Shown: piece after piece, positions 35,001-43,687 of the stretch
Layout of the letters: each line of letters starts with the position of its first letter
How positions within the stretch are numbered: the stretch's first letter is position 1
Origin: DAITBA01 sp036824005
GTDB lineage: Bacteria > Pseudomonadota > Gammaproteobacteria > Burkholderiales > Rhodocyclaceae
Assembly: GCA_036824005.1 (NCBI GenBank)
Contig: DAITBA010000005.1
Coordinates: 62,001-126,000 of the forward strand
Direction: 5' to 3'
DNA length: 64,000 nt
Program-made: the position numbers and the translations under genes
The notes under the pieces: model-generated
Databases searched by the model: none
What the model was told of the DNA's origin: nothing
The model's input: the letters and a program-made list of their open reading frames with translations, nothing else

Positions 35001-35733
35001 GCCGCAGATAGGCCCGATACAAACCGGCGTCCTTCGGTCCGGCATTGAGCCAGACCAGGGATTGGCGCCACGATTCGGTCGCCTGCTTGCGCACTTCCGG
35101 CTTGTCCGTGAGCGCCTGCAGCATCGTGATGGCGGTGCGGCGCGTGTCCTCGCGGTAGCTGTAGATCTGCGCTAGCGCAAGCGCATAACGGTTGTTGCCG
35201 GGATTGTCCTTGACCAGTTCTTCGAGGCCCCGGCGTGCCTGGGGCCAACCGTCGCGCGTGCCGCCGAGCGTCTGGTAGTACTCCAACGCCAGATCGCCGC
35301 TCGGCCGGGCCGGGCCGAACAGAGTGGCGTAGCGCTCGATGGCCGCTTCTGCGCGTCCGGCCTGCGCCAGCCGGCGCGCCTCGGCGAGCTGTTCCTTGTT
35401 GGGTTTGCCGCTGGTGATTGCCTGCTCGAGACGGGCGGTCGCCGGATGGTCGGGGTGCGTCTGCTTGAGCTTGGCGAGCTGGCGCTTCGCGGCATCGGGC
35501 TGTCCGCTCTCGACGTCGGCGATACCCAAGCCTGCCAGCGCTTCCGCGTTCCCCGGTTCGACGCGCAGCAGCTTATGCCAGGTTTCCTGCGCGAGATCAG
35601 TGCGCCCGCGCACCTGCCAATTCACGGCCTGGTCCACCAGCGCCTGCACTTCCGGTGTCTGCGCCCATGCCGGCGCGCAGACGCAGGCGGCGGCGACGAG
35701 GCTCAGCCGGGCGATCGTTTTTTCGAGCGACAT
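32098..35733 (-). CDS. bcsC: Cellulose synthase outer-membrane subunit BcsC
   Basis: 1211 residues from ATG at 35733, preceded by GGGAG. A signal peptide (MSLEKTIARLSLVAAACVCA...) is followed by about 20 tetratricopeptide-like repeats across residues ~28-850 (for example AEALAGLGIADVESGQ, EAIRVNPKEPTAHVGLADAL) and a C-terminal BCSC beta-barrel (~870-1211, with AGAAWWRVRRGEAG near its start). The periplasmic helices form a scaffold that guides the glucan chain to the barrel. It is the last gene of the bcs operon; its start overlaps the end of bcsZ by 31 bp. Confidence 0.95.
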   Translation of the reverse strand: MSLEKTIARLSLVAAACVCAPAWAQTPEVQALVDQAVNWQVRGRTDLAQETWHKLLRVEPGNAEALAGLGIADVESGQPDAAKRQLAKLKQTHPDHPATARLEQAITSGKPNKEQLAEARRLAQAGRAEAAIERYATLFGPARPSGDLALEYYQTLGGTRDGWPQARRGLEELVKDNPGNNRYALALAQIYSYREDTRRTAITMLQALTDKPEVRKQATESWRQSLVWLNAGPKDAGLYRAYLRQYPQDWAVRDRLTQPRRWGSAPRMDLRDLAKAEAGFQQRLTKNPQDAEALAGLGIVRLRQERFAEARDLLQRATTVAPRSKTRWNQALQTATYWALVNEADDARRAGKAGDAERALQEAIRVNPKEPTAHVGLADALAARGELRAAEEKYREVLARSPRHAEATRGLINLLAQQKRDEEAVALAGTLTDKQYAAMAEPKRLRANVARAQARLAQSRGNHAAAKKALEDALLAEPDNPWVKLDLARLYRREGATAQARALADALSGAPAEQPEALLAGAIFSGEQRQWREGLATLERIPAAARTPEMVQLHRQLSQRVQLEQATALARQGKEADARQRLAEIESAAGDDPGLLAELSAAYLQLGDTARAEALVRKALAQSDKPSAAVRLQYASVLLKTDKLTELEPLLRQLDGESLAAGERADLDELKLALALRQAEAARLAGRYQEAHTYLAPLLAQRPGHPKLLLAQGQVHGAAGDKERALELYEAVLKREPQNLDARLLAIGTAMDLKDYPHADALMADASQRHPNDARVAALAGRLARAQDKDAVAMKHFERALALEEEASAPQSRSGVQQDIVDLRSRYSSYVAGAAWWRVRRGEAGLDKLNDVELPIEASIAPGYEGRLTARAVPVFLDAGSLDLGNSTRARRFGANGLVVPGVSGSLAQKESGVALGLAYDTRAFGVDIGTTPIGFPVRYLVGGLRLMPRIGDTYLSLELSRRAVTESLLSYSGTRDNVTGRTWGGGRATGARFDVTWDRGPYGLYGNLGYRSLTGEEVASNNVLQAGAGAYKHLLRTVDMRVTGGVDLTFLRYDKNLGFFTLGHGGYFSPQSYVHLSLPVEWTGRFGRLAYQLRGSIGVQRFRQDSAPYFPKDAALQSALEQRAALNPALGLETVHGSNSTTGIGVNLHGALEYKVSSHLFVGGTLGFDNTRDYAQGMGSVFLRYWFEPQADPIHFPPRPVKPFFSDRAP

Positions 35734-36902
35734 TGGGTCTCCCACTGGGGCGCAAGCTGACCGGTGGCCTCGAAGCGAAAACGCCCCTCCAGCCAGCCCA
35801 GTCCGAACATGGCTAGCACCTGGTCGTAGTAGCGGGGGTTTTCCCCGATCAGATCGCCTTTGGCGCCCGCCGTCGTGCGCGACCTCTGGCGTTCCAGAAT
35901 CAGCGTCTCGCCAAGGGCGGACAGATAGGGAAGCACGGCCGCAGAGAAACCGACCGGCCCATCTCCCTCGGCCGCGCCGGTGCGGGCGTCAGTCCGCAGA
36001 GGCGGTGCGGAAGGCGGCCGACGCAGGTGCTCGCGCATCGCGCCAAGTGCGCCCAGCAATGGCCGGGCGAGGCGATCCGTCGGATGCAGCATGCCCGCCC
36101 AAAGATATACGCGGATGGCGTCGAAACTGCCTTCGCTGCCCTTGGCCGGATCGAAATCGAAGTTCCCGGCGGCGGCAGCGCCGTTGCCCGGGGATGCCTT
36201 GTAGACCGCCCAGTCGGGCACGAATCCCAGCGGCGAGATGTCCTGGACGAACTTCAGGGTATTTGCGGCAACGCTCTGCCAAGGACCGGCGCGGTCTTCG
36301 GCAGCGAAGGCGCGCAGGAGCTGAATCGGCAGGTAGCTCGGATTGAGGCGCACGGTGCGCTCATCCTCCTTGAAGCCCTGTGCGCCGGGCAGAATCATCG
36401 GGCCCAGGCCGGGCAACTCCGCCACTGCCTGGTTGCGCACATTCGATAGGACGGCCCTGCCCAACACACCGTAGTTCGGGTCCCGCCACAGGCGTGCAGC
36501 CTGCAGCAGGGCGTAGGCCAGCCACAGGTCGGCGTCGGAGGCCGAATTGGCGTCGACGACATCCCAGCTCCCGTCGTTGCGCCGGCCCCACTGCCACGCC
36601 GGCAGACGCCTGCGCAAATCTCCTCCCGCCAGGTTGTCGGTCGTCCACCTCAGCAGCCGATCGAAGCGCGGCCGGTCGTTCGCCACCAGGGCGAAGAACA
36701 GTGCATAGGCCTGGCCCTCCGAGGTACTGTGGTAGATGTCGGTCGCATAGTCGATGACTCGCCCGTCGGCCTGGATGAACCTGGCGCTGTAGGCTTGCCA
36801 CAGCGGCCAGGGCGGGCAGGACGACGGCGCGGCCAGCGCGGAGGCCGCGATTGCCGTGCTTGCCAAGGCAGTCATGGCGATCCCCCACAAGGGGACAGGC
36901 AT
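35703..36902 (-). CDS. bcsZ: Periplasmic endoglucanase BcsZ (GH8)
   Basis: 399 residues. A signal peptide is followed by WQAYSARFIQADGRVIDYAT and HSTSEGQAYALFFAL, whose glutamate is the general acid of the GH8 fold, and by SEGSFDAIRVYLWAG, which holds the base/aspartate region. It trims beta-1,4-glucan in the periplasm and is needed for correct cellulose export. I use ATG at 36902; a GTG at 36914 is possible and would overlap the end of bcsAB. No strong ribosome site precedes either start, consistent with translational coupling. Confidence 0.93.
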   Translation of the reverse strand: MPVPLWGIAMTALASTAIAASALAAPSSCPPWPLWQAYSARFIQADGRVIDYATDIYHSTSEGQAYALFFALVANDRPRFDRLLRWTTDNLAGGDLRRRLPAWQWGRRNDGSWDVVDANSASDADLWLAYALLQAARLWRDPNYGVLGRAVLSNVRNQAVAELPGLGPMILPGAQGFKEDERTVRLNPSYLPIQLLRAFAAEDRAGPWQSVAANTLKFVQDISPLGFVPDWAVYKASPGNGAAAAGNFDFDPAKGSEGSFDAIRVYLWAGMLHPTDRLARPLLGALGAMREHLRRPPSAPPLRTDARTGAAEGDGPVGFSAAVLPYLSALGETLILERQRSRTTAGAKGDLIGENPRYYDQVLAMFGLGWLEGRFRFEATGQLAPQWETQCRSKKRSPG

Positions 36903-36906
36903 CCGC

Positions 36907-39900
36907 TCACGCACTCTTGAGACGCTCGGCCGCCTTTCTCCTGAACCAGCGGTAGCCGAGCACGGCTGCCAGAATCGCGGCGATGAACGCCATCACCACG
37001 AGCACGAGTGGCTGCTTCGACAGGAACCAGCGAATGGACGTCCATAGCGGCAGGTTGCCGACGTGATAGGTCTCGCCGACGAGGAGGCCGTTTACCTGCC
37101 TGCCATGCGGGATTGCCAGATCGCCCTTGACGTTGTTGATCTGCTCGGGGTCGAAGAAGGTTGCCAGGGTGGCCGGCAGCGCCTTGGCATCGCTCGTCGC
37201 GACAACGACGACGCTGCGCCCTTTCTGCAAGGGCGACTGGAATGCCATGAGCACGCCCATCCCGGCCTCGGAGCGCATGCTCAGGTCGGCGGCGCGGCGG
37301 ACGGCTTCATCCAGATCGCGCCCTTCCCAGCGCGCGACCAGACGCTCGACCGGCGCGGGCATGCGCACGCGCCGTGCAACGCCGTCCATTGCCAACGGCA
37401 TATGCTGCGCCCACTGCGCGAGCAGGGGCTGGTTGGCCGGGCTCCCCAGTACCAGCAGGTCCTTGTTCGCATGCGACTGCACCTCGGCTGCCTTGACCAG
37501 GGTCATGCCAGTGGTCGGGTAGCCGGTGGACTCGCCCATGCGTCCGGCGAGGGTGAGCAGGGCTTCGATATCCTCCGCGCCGAGCGCATCGGGCAGCACG
37601 ACCGCGGTTTCGCTCAGGTCTGCCATGCGCGTGAACGGAAACCCGGCCGTAGCGAAGTAGGCCAGGTTCGGCATGGCCGCGTAGTGCGGAAAGCCCGAGA
37701 AGTCGATGGATGACTCCGGATCGATCGCGCCGCGGTCGTTGTCGAGCAAGGCGTCCTTGCACGGACCCTCCTTGACGTAGTCGAAGTAATACTTGAACTG
37801 CAACTGCGACTTCGGGTTGATCTGCGATGCCGGGACGTCTATGACTTCCCGGCCGACCGCAGTGCCGCCTTGCAGTGCCGTCATCGCGACCTTTACGATC
37901 CCCGGATTGCTCTCTGTGCCCTGCAGCGGCAGCGCCCGCAGGAAGTAATCGTTGATGCTGATGTTCAGCGTCGACTTCTGGTCGGGCCTGGTGCGCGGCG
38001 TGTAGCGGTAGCGCACGTCCATGGGTACGCCCCTGCTGTACCAGGTGAACTTGTCGGGCGCAACGCGCATGCCGACTTTGATGACATCCGGGAACAGGCC
38101 TCTGGCCTGCAACTGTCCGGACGTGGCGAGCTCGGCGAACTTCACCTGCCGGTCGCTGGGAACCCACCGCGGCGCGTCGTAGGGCTTGCGCGGCGGTACG
38201 TTTTCCAGCTGCTTCACCAGAACGCCCGGGCCCGACATCGCCGTTTGCCCGAGGCTGAGTGCAACGGCCGCGGTACGCAGTTCCTGCACGTCGCGCCCCA
38301 TCACCATGAGGAGCTTCGCGCGGGCGTCGCTGGGATGACTCGCGATAGCGATCGTTGGGCCCTCGATGGCACCGACGCTGATACCGGCGGGCAGGTCGTC
38401 CTTGAGCGCGAAGACGATGGCGTGGCTGCTGGGAAGCTTGCCGAGGTAAGCCGGAAAGCGCGCGCCGCGGTAATCTGCCAGGGCGCCGAAGTACGAGGCG
38501 ACGATGGCCGCCGCCTGCAGCGTGCCGTGATCCGGTTTTGCACCGAACACCATCGGCAGAGTGAGCAGCTGCGTATCGCGTGCATCGAAGAAAGGCATGG
38601 GCAGGATCGAGAGATCGTTCTGTAGGCTAAGCGGGCTGACCGCCAGTTCGATCCGGCTCTGGTTGCCAAATGTCGCCCACAGGCTCGTATGCAGCGGGTC
38701 TTCGCACTCCCTGGTGTAGTGGCCGATGAGTTGCAACGTGAGCTGGTTGTAGCCGCTGAACAGTTTCGGGTCGAGTGCGATGTCGCTTTGTGTTCCCGCC
38801 GCGTGTTCACGAGGCACCGGCAGAACGGCCGCGACCTCGTTATTGACCAGCACTCGGATGTGCGAGTACTCGGGAATCAATGCCGGTGAATAGGCGTAGT
38901 TCAGGCGCAGCTTGGCGCTGGTCACGACTTCGTCGGCGCGCACGGACAATGGATAGCTGACTGCGCCTTCGACGCCGCGCACGGTTGCCGGCTCGGACGC
39001 CCCAAGCTGCTTCAGGGTGTAGCTGTGCACACGCTGCGGGCCTGTCGGTTCGCCGGTCGGGGACTTCTCGGCGGCAACTGTCGAGCGATGGGCCAGGGCG
39101 AAGCCGATGAGCACGAGCAGCATGACCATCGCGGCAACCTGTGCGCGCGGCATGCGCCGGCGCTCGCGGCCCCGTTCCTGATGCAGGAGGACCTCCGCTT
39201 TGATCTTGATCAGCCACTGCCGCAGCCAGGACGTCGGCCTGGCGGCGAGCCCGAACATCCCGCGAACGGCGGCGGTGAACGCCGCAATCAATCCTGCGAC
39301 ACCGACGAGGCTATGCATGATGATTTCCCTCATACCGTAAATCGGACGGTCGATGGCGCGTCCCTCGGACCGATTGGCCCAGGCGTCGGCGCGCGCGAAG
39401 GTGCATTGCACCAGATCCTTTTCCTGCTGCAGCGTCAGTTCGTCGAAATGCAGGCGCAGGCACGCCGGATCGGTGCCTACCACCTGCGCCGGAAAGACGA
39501 ACTCCTGCTCCCCGGTATACAGCGAAACATCGACGCGCTTGCCCTCAGGCAAGAGGATCGGCGTCGGCGCCTTCAGGGCGACGCCACCCAGGGAATAGTC
39601 GCGCGTCGAGCAGGGTATCGGACTCCGTCCGTCATAACTGAGCGTTGCCGGTATCGGCCGTGCGATGCGCGGATTGTTGCGTCGTTGCCGCGCTTCCAAT
39701 GCGACGGCGATAGCGGCGCCCATGATGATCAGATTGTAGATGGTCCAGCCGATGTTCAGCACGACCGTGTCCGCCTCGTGGGTATTCCACCAAAACAGCC
39801 GAACCACGCCGAAGCCCAGGCCGAGAATATTGAGACCGAAGATGAACAGATAAGGCTTAGAGATCGACCAGTCGAAATACTCTTCCCTAACGACACCGCC

Positions 39901-41409
39901 TTTGGCCGTGACGTCGAACTTGCCCAGCTTGGGATTGATTAGTGCGGCCAGGGTCGGAGGGAAAATGTACCAGGCGAGCGTCGCCTCGTACACCTCTGCC
40001 CAGAAGGAATGACGGTGCGGGCCTTGCAGCCGGGAATTCGTCAGGTAAGCGTGGAACAGGTGCGGCAGGGCGTAGACGACGATCGCGAGCGCGGTGGCGC
40101 GGATGACGCGACCCTCGAAAAACAGGTAGGCCAGTGGTGCCGTGAGGAAGATCAGCCGCGGCAGTCCATAAAAGAAATGCAGCATCGCATTGGCATAGCA
40201 CAGGCGCTGCCCCAGTTTCAGTCCCGGCCCGAAGAGCGGGTTGTCGATGCGAAAGATCTGCGCCATGCCACGAGCCCAGCGGATGCGCTGACGCACGTGG
40301 GCGGAGAGGCTTTCGGTCGCGTAGCCGGCGGCCTGCGCGACGTTGATATAGGCGCTGGTATAGCCTTTGCGATGCATTCTGAGCGAGGTATGCGCGTCTT
40401 CGGTGACGGTCTCCACCGCCAAGCCGCCGACATCGTCGAGTGCGCGTCGCCGCAGCACGGCGCAGGAACCGCAGAAAAACGTTGCATTCCAGAAGTCGTT
40501 GCCGTCCTGGACCAGGCCGTAGAACAGTTCGCCTTCGTTGGGTACCCGCTTGAAGGTGTCGAGATTGCGCTCGAAGGGATCGGGCGAGAAGAAGTGGTGC
40601 GGCGTCTGCACAATGCCGAGTTTTTCATCCTTTAGGAACGATCCCACCGTCTGCACGAGAAACGTCGACGCCGGAACGTGATCGCAATCGAACGTGGCGA
40701 TGAACTCGCCATTGCTGTGCTTGAGGCCGTTGTTCAGGTTGCCCGCCTTGGCATGCTCATTGGTGGCTCGTGTCACATAGTTCACTCCGACTGCTTGCGT
40801 CAGATTGCGAATGTCCTCGCGGCGCCCATCGTCCAGCACGTAGATACGCAGTTTGTCCTTCGGCCAGTCCAGCGAGAGGGCGGCAAGCACCGTCGTCTTG
40901 AGCACCTTCAGTGGCTCGTTGTAGACCGTGATGAAGACGTCCACGGTCGGCCACAGTTTGCGATCCGCCGGCAGGCTCGCGGTCGAGCGCTTGAGCGGCC
41001 AGGCCGTCTGCACGTATCCCAGCACCAGCACCATCCAGGCATAGATTTCGGCGCAGACCAGACCGAGACTCCAGATGAGATCCCAGACGTTACCGTTGCC
41101 CACGGTCTCCGTGACGCGCCAATAGATGTATCGGGTCGAGACCAGGATGGAGAAACCGATCAGTATCAGAGTCACCAGGCTGCCGGCATAACGCCGCAGG
41201 ATCAGCGCGGCGGCGAGCAGACCGAACGCAAACGCGGTTTGCCAGGCCAGCGAAAGGGGGACTGTGACGGCGAGCCAAAACAGCAACATGCCAGCGGCAA
41301 TGGTTGCTGCGCGGACTAGGAGATTGTCCCAGACGTGTGAGTCAGCCAGGCGGGCGCCGAACTCGTTGACCCAGCCCCACTTGTAACGGGGATTCAGTTT
41401 GGATTTCAT
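36907..41409 (-). CDS. bcsAB: Fused cellulose synthase BcsA-BcsB
   Basis: 1500 residues from ATG at 41409. The BcsA half has N-terminal membrane helices, a GT2 domain with YVLDDGRRED, TFDCDHVPAS, TVTEDAHTSLRMH and QRIRWARGM (the D, DxD, TED, QxxRW set), more helices, and a PilZ domain with RNNPR and DYSLGG for c-di-GMP binding. From ~750 the BcsB half follows: linker, then periplasmic carbohydrate-binding and flavodoxin-like domains, and a single C-terminal membrane helix (PLVLVVMAFIAAILAAVLG). It polymerises UDP-glucose. The fused form is like AcsAB of Komagataeibacter. The operon is bcsAB-bcsZ-bcsC with no bcsQ, bcsE, bcsG or bcsD in view. Confidence 0.95.
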   Translation of the reverse strand: MKSKLNPRYKWGWVNEFGARLADSHVWDNLLVRAATIAAGMLLFWLAVTVPLSLAWQTAFAFGLLAAALILRRYAGSLVTLILIGFSILVSTRYIYWRVTETVGNGNVWDLIWSLGLVCAEIYAWMVLVLGYVQTAWPLKRSTASLPADRKLWPTVDVFITVYNEPLKVLKTTVLAALSLDWPKDKLRIYVLDDGRREDIRNLTQAVGVNYVTRATNEHAKAGNLNNGLKHSNGEFIATFDCDHVPASTFLVQTVGSFLKDEKLGIVQTPHHFFSPDPFERNLDTFKRVPNEGELFYGLVQDGNDFWNATFFCGSCAVLRRRALDDVGGLAVETVTEDAHTSLRMHRKGYTSAYINVAQAAGYATESLSAHVRQRIRWARGMAQIFRIDNPLFGPGLKLGQRLCYANAMLHFFYGLPRLIFLTAPLAYLFFEGRVIRATALAIVVYALPHLFHAYLTNSRLQGPHRHSFWAEVYEATLAWYIFPPTLAALINPKLGKFDVTAKGGVVREEYFDWSISKPYLFIFGLNILGLGFGVVRLFWWNTHEADTVVLNIGWTIYNLIIMGAAIAVALEARQRRNNPRIARPIPATLSYDGRSPIPCSTRDYSLGGVALKAPTPILLPEGKRVDVSLYTGEQEFVFPAQVVGTDPACLRLHFDELTLQQEKDLVQCTFARADAWANRSEGRAIDRPIYGMREIIMHSLVGVAGLIAAFTAAVRGMFGLAARPTSWLRQWLIKIKAEVLLHQERGRERRRMPRAQVAAMVMLLVLIGFALAHRSTVAAEKSPTGEPTGPQRVHSYTLKQLGASEPATVRGVEGAVSYPLSVRADEVVTSAKLRLNYAYSPALIPEYSHIRVLVNNEVAAVLPVPREHAAGTQSDIALDPKLFSGYNQLTLQLIGHYTRECEDPLHTSLWATFGNQSRIELAVSPLSLQNDLSILPMPFFDARDTQLLTLPMVFGAKPDHGTLQAAAIVASYFGALADYRGARFPAYLGKLPSSHAIVFALKDDLPAGISVGAIEGPTIAIASHPSDARAKLLMVMGRDVQELRTAAVALSLGQTAMSGPGVLVKQLENVPPRKPYDAPRWVPSDRQVKFAELATSGQLQARGLFPDVIKVGMRVAPDKFTWYSRGVPMDVRYRYTPRTRPDQKSTLNISINDYFLRALPLQGTESNPGIVKVAMTALQGGTAVGREVIDVPASQINPKSQLQFKYYFDYVKEGPCKDALLDNDRGAIDPESSIDFSGFPHYAAMPNLAYFATAGFPFTRMADLSETAVVLPDALGAEDIEALLTLAGRMGESTGYPTTGMTLVKAAEVQSHANKDLLVLGSPANQPLLAQWAQHMPLAMDGVARRVRMPAPVERLVARWEGRDLDEAVRRAADLSMRSEAGMGVLMAFQSPLQKGRSVVVVATSDAKALPATLATFFDPEQINNVKGDLAIPHGRQVNGLLVGETYHVGNLPLWTSIRWFLSKQPLVLVVMAFIAAILAAVLGYRWFRRKAAERLKSA

Positions 41410-42326
41410 CTTGTTGCTACCCCCCGAAGGTATGGCCCGCATTGCGGGGCATTGAATTGCAGGTCATCGACGCCCGCAGGATACTGAAACGTCATGCCAT
41501 CGAACGTGCCCGGCGCGACAGACACTGTCCTATCCGGATCACACGGGCGACAAGAACTGTACTGCGTTTGCCCCGGAGTGCAGCGCCGGTTGCTTCAGGG
41601 CTGCAGATCCATGGTCGACGATGCACCGTCGCGCTGCGAGCCGCGTGCCAACCGTGGCCACACTGCACAGCAGATTCCCCGGGGAAGGGACACCACATTT
41701 TCAGTGGTGCTTTGAAGCGGAGGTTGATTATTGTTTTATCTCCCGATTTCCAATTGCTTGCTTGGGAATATCCACACGCCATGGCAGCGTGCTGTCCACT
41801 AGCATCCGGCTGAATTGTAAGGGAATTCGGAATTGAGTCAACGACACCCATAGGTGTTCACCGAAATGGATGATGCCATTTCTTGTGAAACTCTGTTTCT
41901 CCGGCTGGCCGCTGCGATAAACAGTCGCGCTGATTCACCGCGGAACCGATCGCCGTCACTGGTGTGCGGGACTGCCGCCCTGACCATGCAGCATGCATGG
42001 GATGAGGGCCGCGTTCGACCTCGGTCGGGAAAAGGCGGCTGGGCATTGGCTCGATAAGCAGTGCCCATGAGCGTAGAATGGGAAACGAGCGCGAGGTACC
42101 GCCACCGGATTGCGAAAAAGAGCGGCGCATGTAACGCCGACGCAGCGGCCGGAAGATGGCAATCGGATCTCCATGCGCGAAGCGGAGTCGCGGCGCGGGC
42201 TTGGGTGGGCGAAACGAACATCGGATGCGGGAACTGGGTCCGAGTTCTGGCATTCCTGGGATGAGGTGTCCCGGCCACCCGCCCGATCCCTCCGCGGCGG
42301 GTGACTCATCACCGGGGAGGTGAAAC
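41410..42326. other. Long non-coding region upstream of bcsAB
   Basis: 917 bp between the divergent bcsAB and rubrerythrin-like genes. No frame on either strand has protein-like composition or a family match; frames of 60-150 codons here are chance openings. A GC dip at about 41715-41850 (TTGATTATTGTTTTATCTCC, GGAATTCGGAATTGAG) should hold the bcs promoter. CACCAC/GTGGTG (41691-41709) is a small hairpin. I looked for a c-di-GMP riboswitch core and sigma-54 boxes and found none. Confidence 0.6.
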
Positions 42327-42842
42327 ATGGCAACTGCAAATGGGGTCGTGACGATCGAGCAGGCGTATGCACACGCATTGGCGATTGCACAGGAGGCGGC
42401 GAATCGTTATTACGAGTTCAGCCAGAAGCTGATCGAATACCACAGCGAATCGACGAGCCGCATGTTCGCGGAGCTGGCGAAGATGACCGCTGAGGTCGCC
42501 CAAGCGATCGCCGGCAAGGCCGGCGGCATGACGCTTCCGGTGCTGGAAGCATGGCGCTACAGCTGGATCGACGCCGGCCCGCCCGATGAGACGGCGCGCG
42601 ACATGGTGTTCCATATGCTAACGCCCTACGGCGCCCTCAAAATCGCGCTCAGCGGCGAATACGGTGCCCGAACGTTCTTCGAACGCGTGGCGGAGGTCAG
42701 CCAAGACGAAAACGTCAGGAATTTTGCGCGGGAGGTCGTTTCCCAGATCGAGTATCGCATCAAATGGCTCGAGCATGCCCTTCGCAGCGCGCCCCGGCCG
42801 TTCCATTACGGCGAGGACTTCGAGGCGTTCCTGATGCGCTGA
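42327..42842 (+). CDS. Rubrerythrin-like/ferritin-like four-helix protein
   Basis: 171 residues. Two pairs of helices of the rubrerythrin type: EQAYAHALAIAQEAANRYYE with AELAKMTAEVAQA, and PYGALKIALSGEYGARTFFE with FAREVVSQIEYRIKWLEHAL. The spacing fits, but several expected diiron ligands (two ExxH pairs) are replaced, for example in KMTAEVAQ and SQIEYRIK, so a normal metal centre is doubtful. It has an excellent ribosome site (GGGGAGG, 6 nt before ATG). It stands alone, divergent from bcsAB. Function unknown; fold assignment is moderate. Confidence 0.6.
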   Translation: MATANGVVTIEQAYAHALAIAQEAANRYYEFSQKLIEYHSESTSRMFAELAKMTAEVAQAIAGKAGGMTLPVLEAWRYSWIDAGPPDETARDMVFHMLTPYGALKIALSGEYGARTFFERVAEVSQDENVRNFAREVVSQIEYRIKWLEHALRSAPRPFHYGEDFEAFLMR

Positions 42843-42861
42843 TCGGCCACGAACCGGCACG

Positions 42862-42876
42862 CGGACGGCCCGTCCG
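42862..42876. terminator. Hairpin between convergent genes
   Basis: CGGACGG at 42862-42868 pairs with CCGTCCG at 42870-42876 (as RNA, a 6-bp stem with a GCC loop). It lies between the ends of the convergent rubrerythrin-like and small exported genes. There is no T-run, so terminator function is only suggested. Confidence 0.35.
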
Positions 42877-42888
42877 AGTCTGCCCCGG

Positions 42889-43170
42889 TCAGTTCGCCGC
42901 GATGGCGTCGACGCGGTCCAGGCGAATGATGATGCGGCCGTACTCGCGGTTCTTAACCTCGACGGCAGATTCGCCGATCAAGCGCGTGACCGCGCCGGGT
43001 ATGGCCTGGCCTTTGACGTAGAAGATCAATCCCTTCTTGTCCTTGAGGCTCGTCTCCAGGAGCTCCTTGTAGGGATGCGGTTCGCTGGCCGCGGCCGCCA
43101 TGGCCATGCCCAAGCCGAGCAGGCAGGCAATGAGCTGCCGGCGCGGGCGGTTGTTTTTTGCGATTGTCAT
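42889..43170 (-). CDS. Small exported protein, possible Sm-like barrel
   Basis: 93 residues from ATG at 43170, with GGGAG at 7 nt. A signal peptide (ending MAMAAAASEP) precedes a short beta-rich domain: LKDKKGLIFYVKGQAIPGAV, TRLIGESAVEVKNREYGRII and IRLDRVDAIAAN. The strand pattern (two hydrophobic strands, turn, then a REYGRIIIRLDRVDAI segment) resembles the Sm/Hfq fold, but the export signal makes RNA binding unlikely. I do not recognise a named family. It follows yjbQ by 71 bp on the same strand. Confidence 0.7.
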   Translation of the reverse strand: MTIAKNNRPRRQLIACLLGLGMAMAAAASEPHPYKELLETSLKDKKGLIFYVKGQAIPGAVTRLIGESAVEVKNREYGRIIIRLDRVDAIAAN

Positions 43171-43241
43171 GACTATCTCCCGATCGATGTCGCGTCCGCA
43201 GACGCAATTGCACGAAACCGGCATGCGGGTGTGCGAGGCGC

Positions 43242-43661
43242 CTACTCGCCGATGATTTTCACCAGCACACGCTTGCGCCGGCGGCCGTCGAACTCACCGT
43301 AGAAAATCTGCTCCCACGGGCCGAAGTCTAGCTTGCCGCCGGTCACGGCGACCACCACCTCCCGGCCGAAGAGCTGGCGCTTGATGTGGGCGTCACCGTT
43401 GTCCTCGCCGGTCAAGTTGTGCTGGTAGCCCGAGGTGGGTTCATGGGGCGCGAGCCGTTCGAGGAACTTGATGAAGTCCTGGTGCAGACCAGACTCGTTG
43501 TCGTTGATGAACACCGACGCCGTGATGTGCATGGCATTGATCAGGGCCAGTCCTTCCTTAATGCCGCTCTCGCGCAGGCACTCCTGCACCTCCGGCGTGA
43601 GGTTCACGAAGGCGAAGCGGGTGCTGGTGTTGAACCACAGCTCTTTCCGGTAGCTTTTCAT
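43242..43661 (-). CDS. yjbQ: YjbQ family (UPF0047) secondary thiamine-phosphate synthase
   Basis: 139 residues from ATG at 43661, with GGGAGG. It contains NAMHITASVFINDNESGL, GDAHIKRQLFG and DFGPWEQIFYGEFDGRRRKR, the conserved histidine, and GxW-x-I-x-x-x-E-x-D-G motifs of the family. Members have been shown to have weak thiamine-phosphate synthase activity, though their main role is unclear. It lies 26 bp after the transporter gene and is likely part of the operon starting at 48.07 kb. Confidence 0.9.
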   Translation of the reverse strand: MKSYRKELWFNTSTRFAFVNLTPEVQECLRESGIKEGLALINAMHITASVFINDNESGLHQDFIKFLERLAPHEPTSGYQHNLTGEDNGDAHIKRQLFGREVVVAVTGGKLDFGPWEQIFYGEFDGRRRKRVLVKIIGE

Positions 43662-43687
43662 GGCATTTCCTCCCTTGCGACTCTCTC

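Noticed and set aside
41410..42326. A c-di-GMP riboswitch before bcsAB.
   Set aside because: The conserved core elements of the known c-di-GMP aptamers were not found by eye on either strand.
41838..42328. Overlapping open frames of 140-156 codons in the bcsAB upstream region as genes.
   Set aside because: They are rich in arginine, serine and proline without hydrophobic pattern, lack ribosome sites and overlap each other in three frames.
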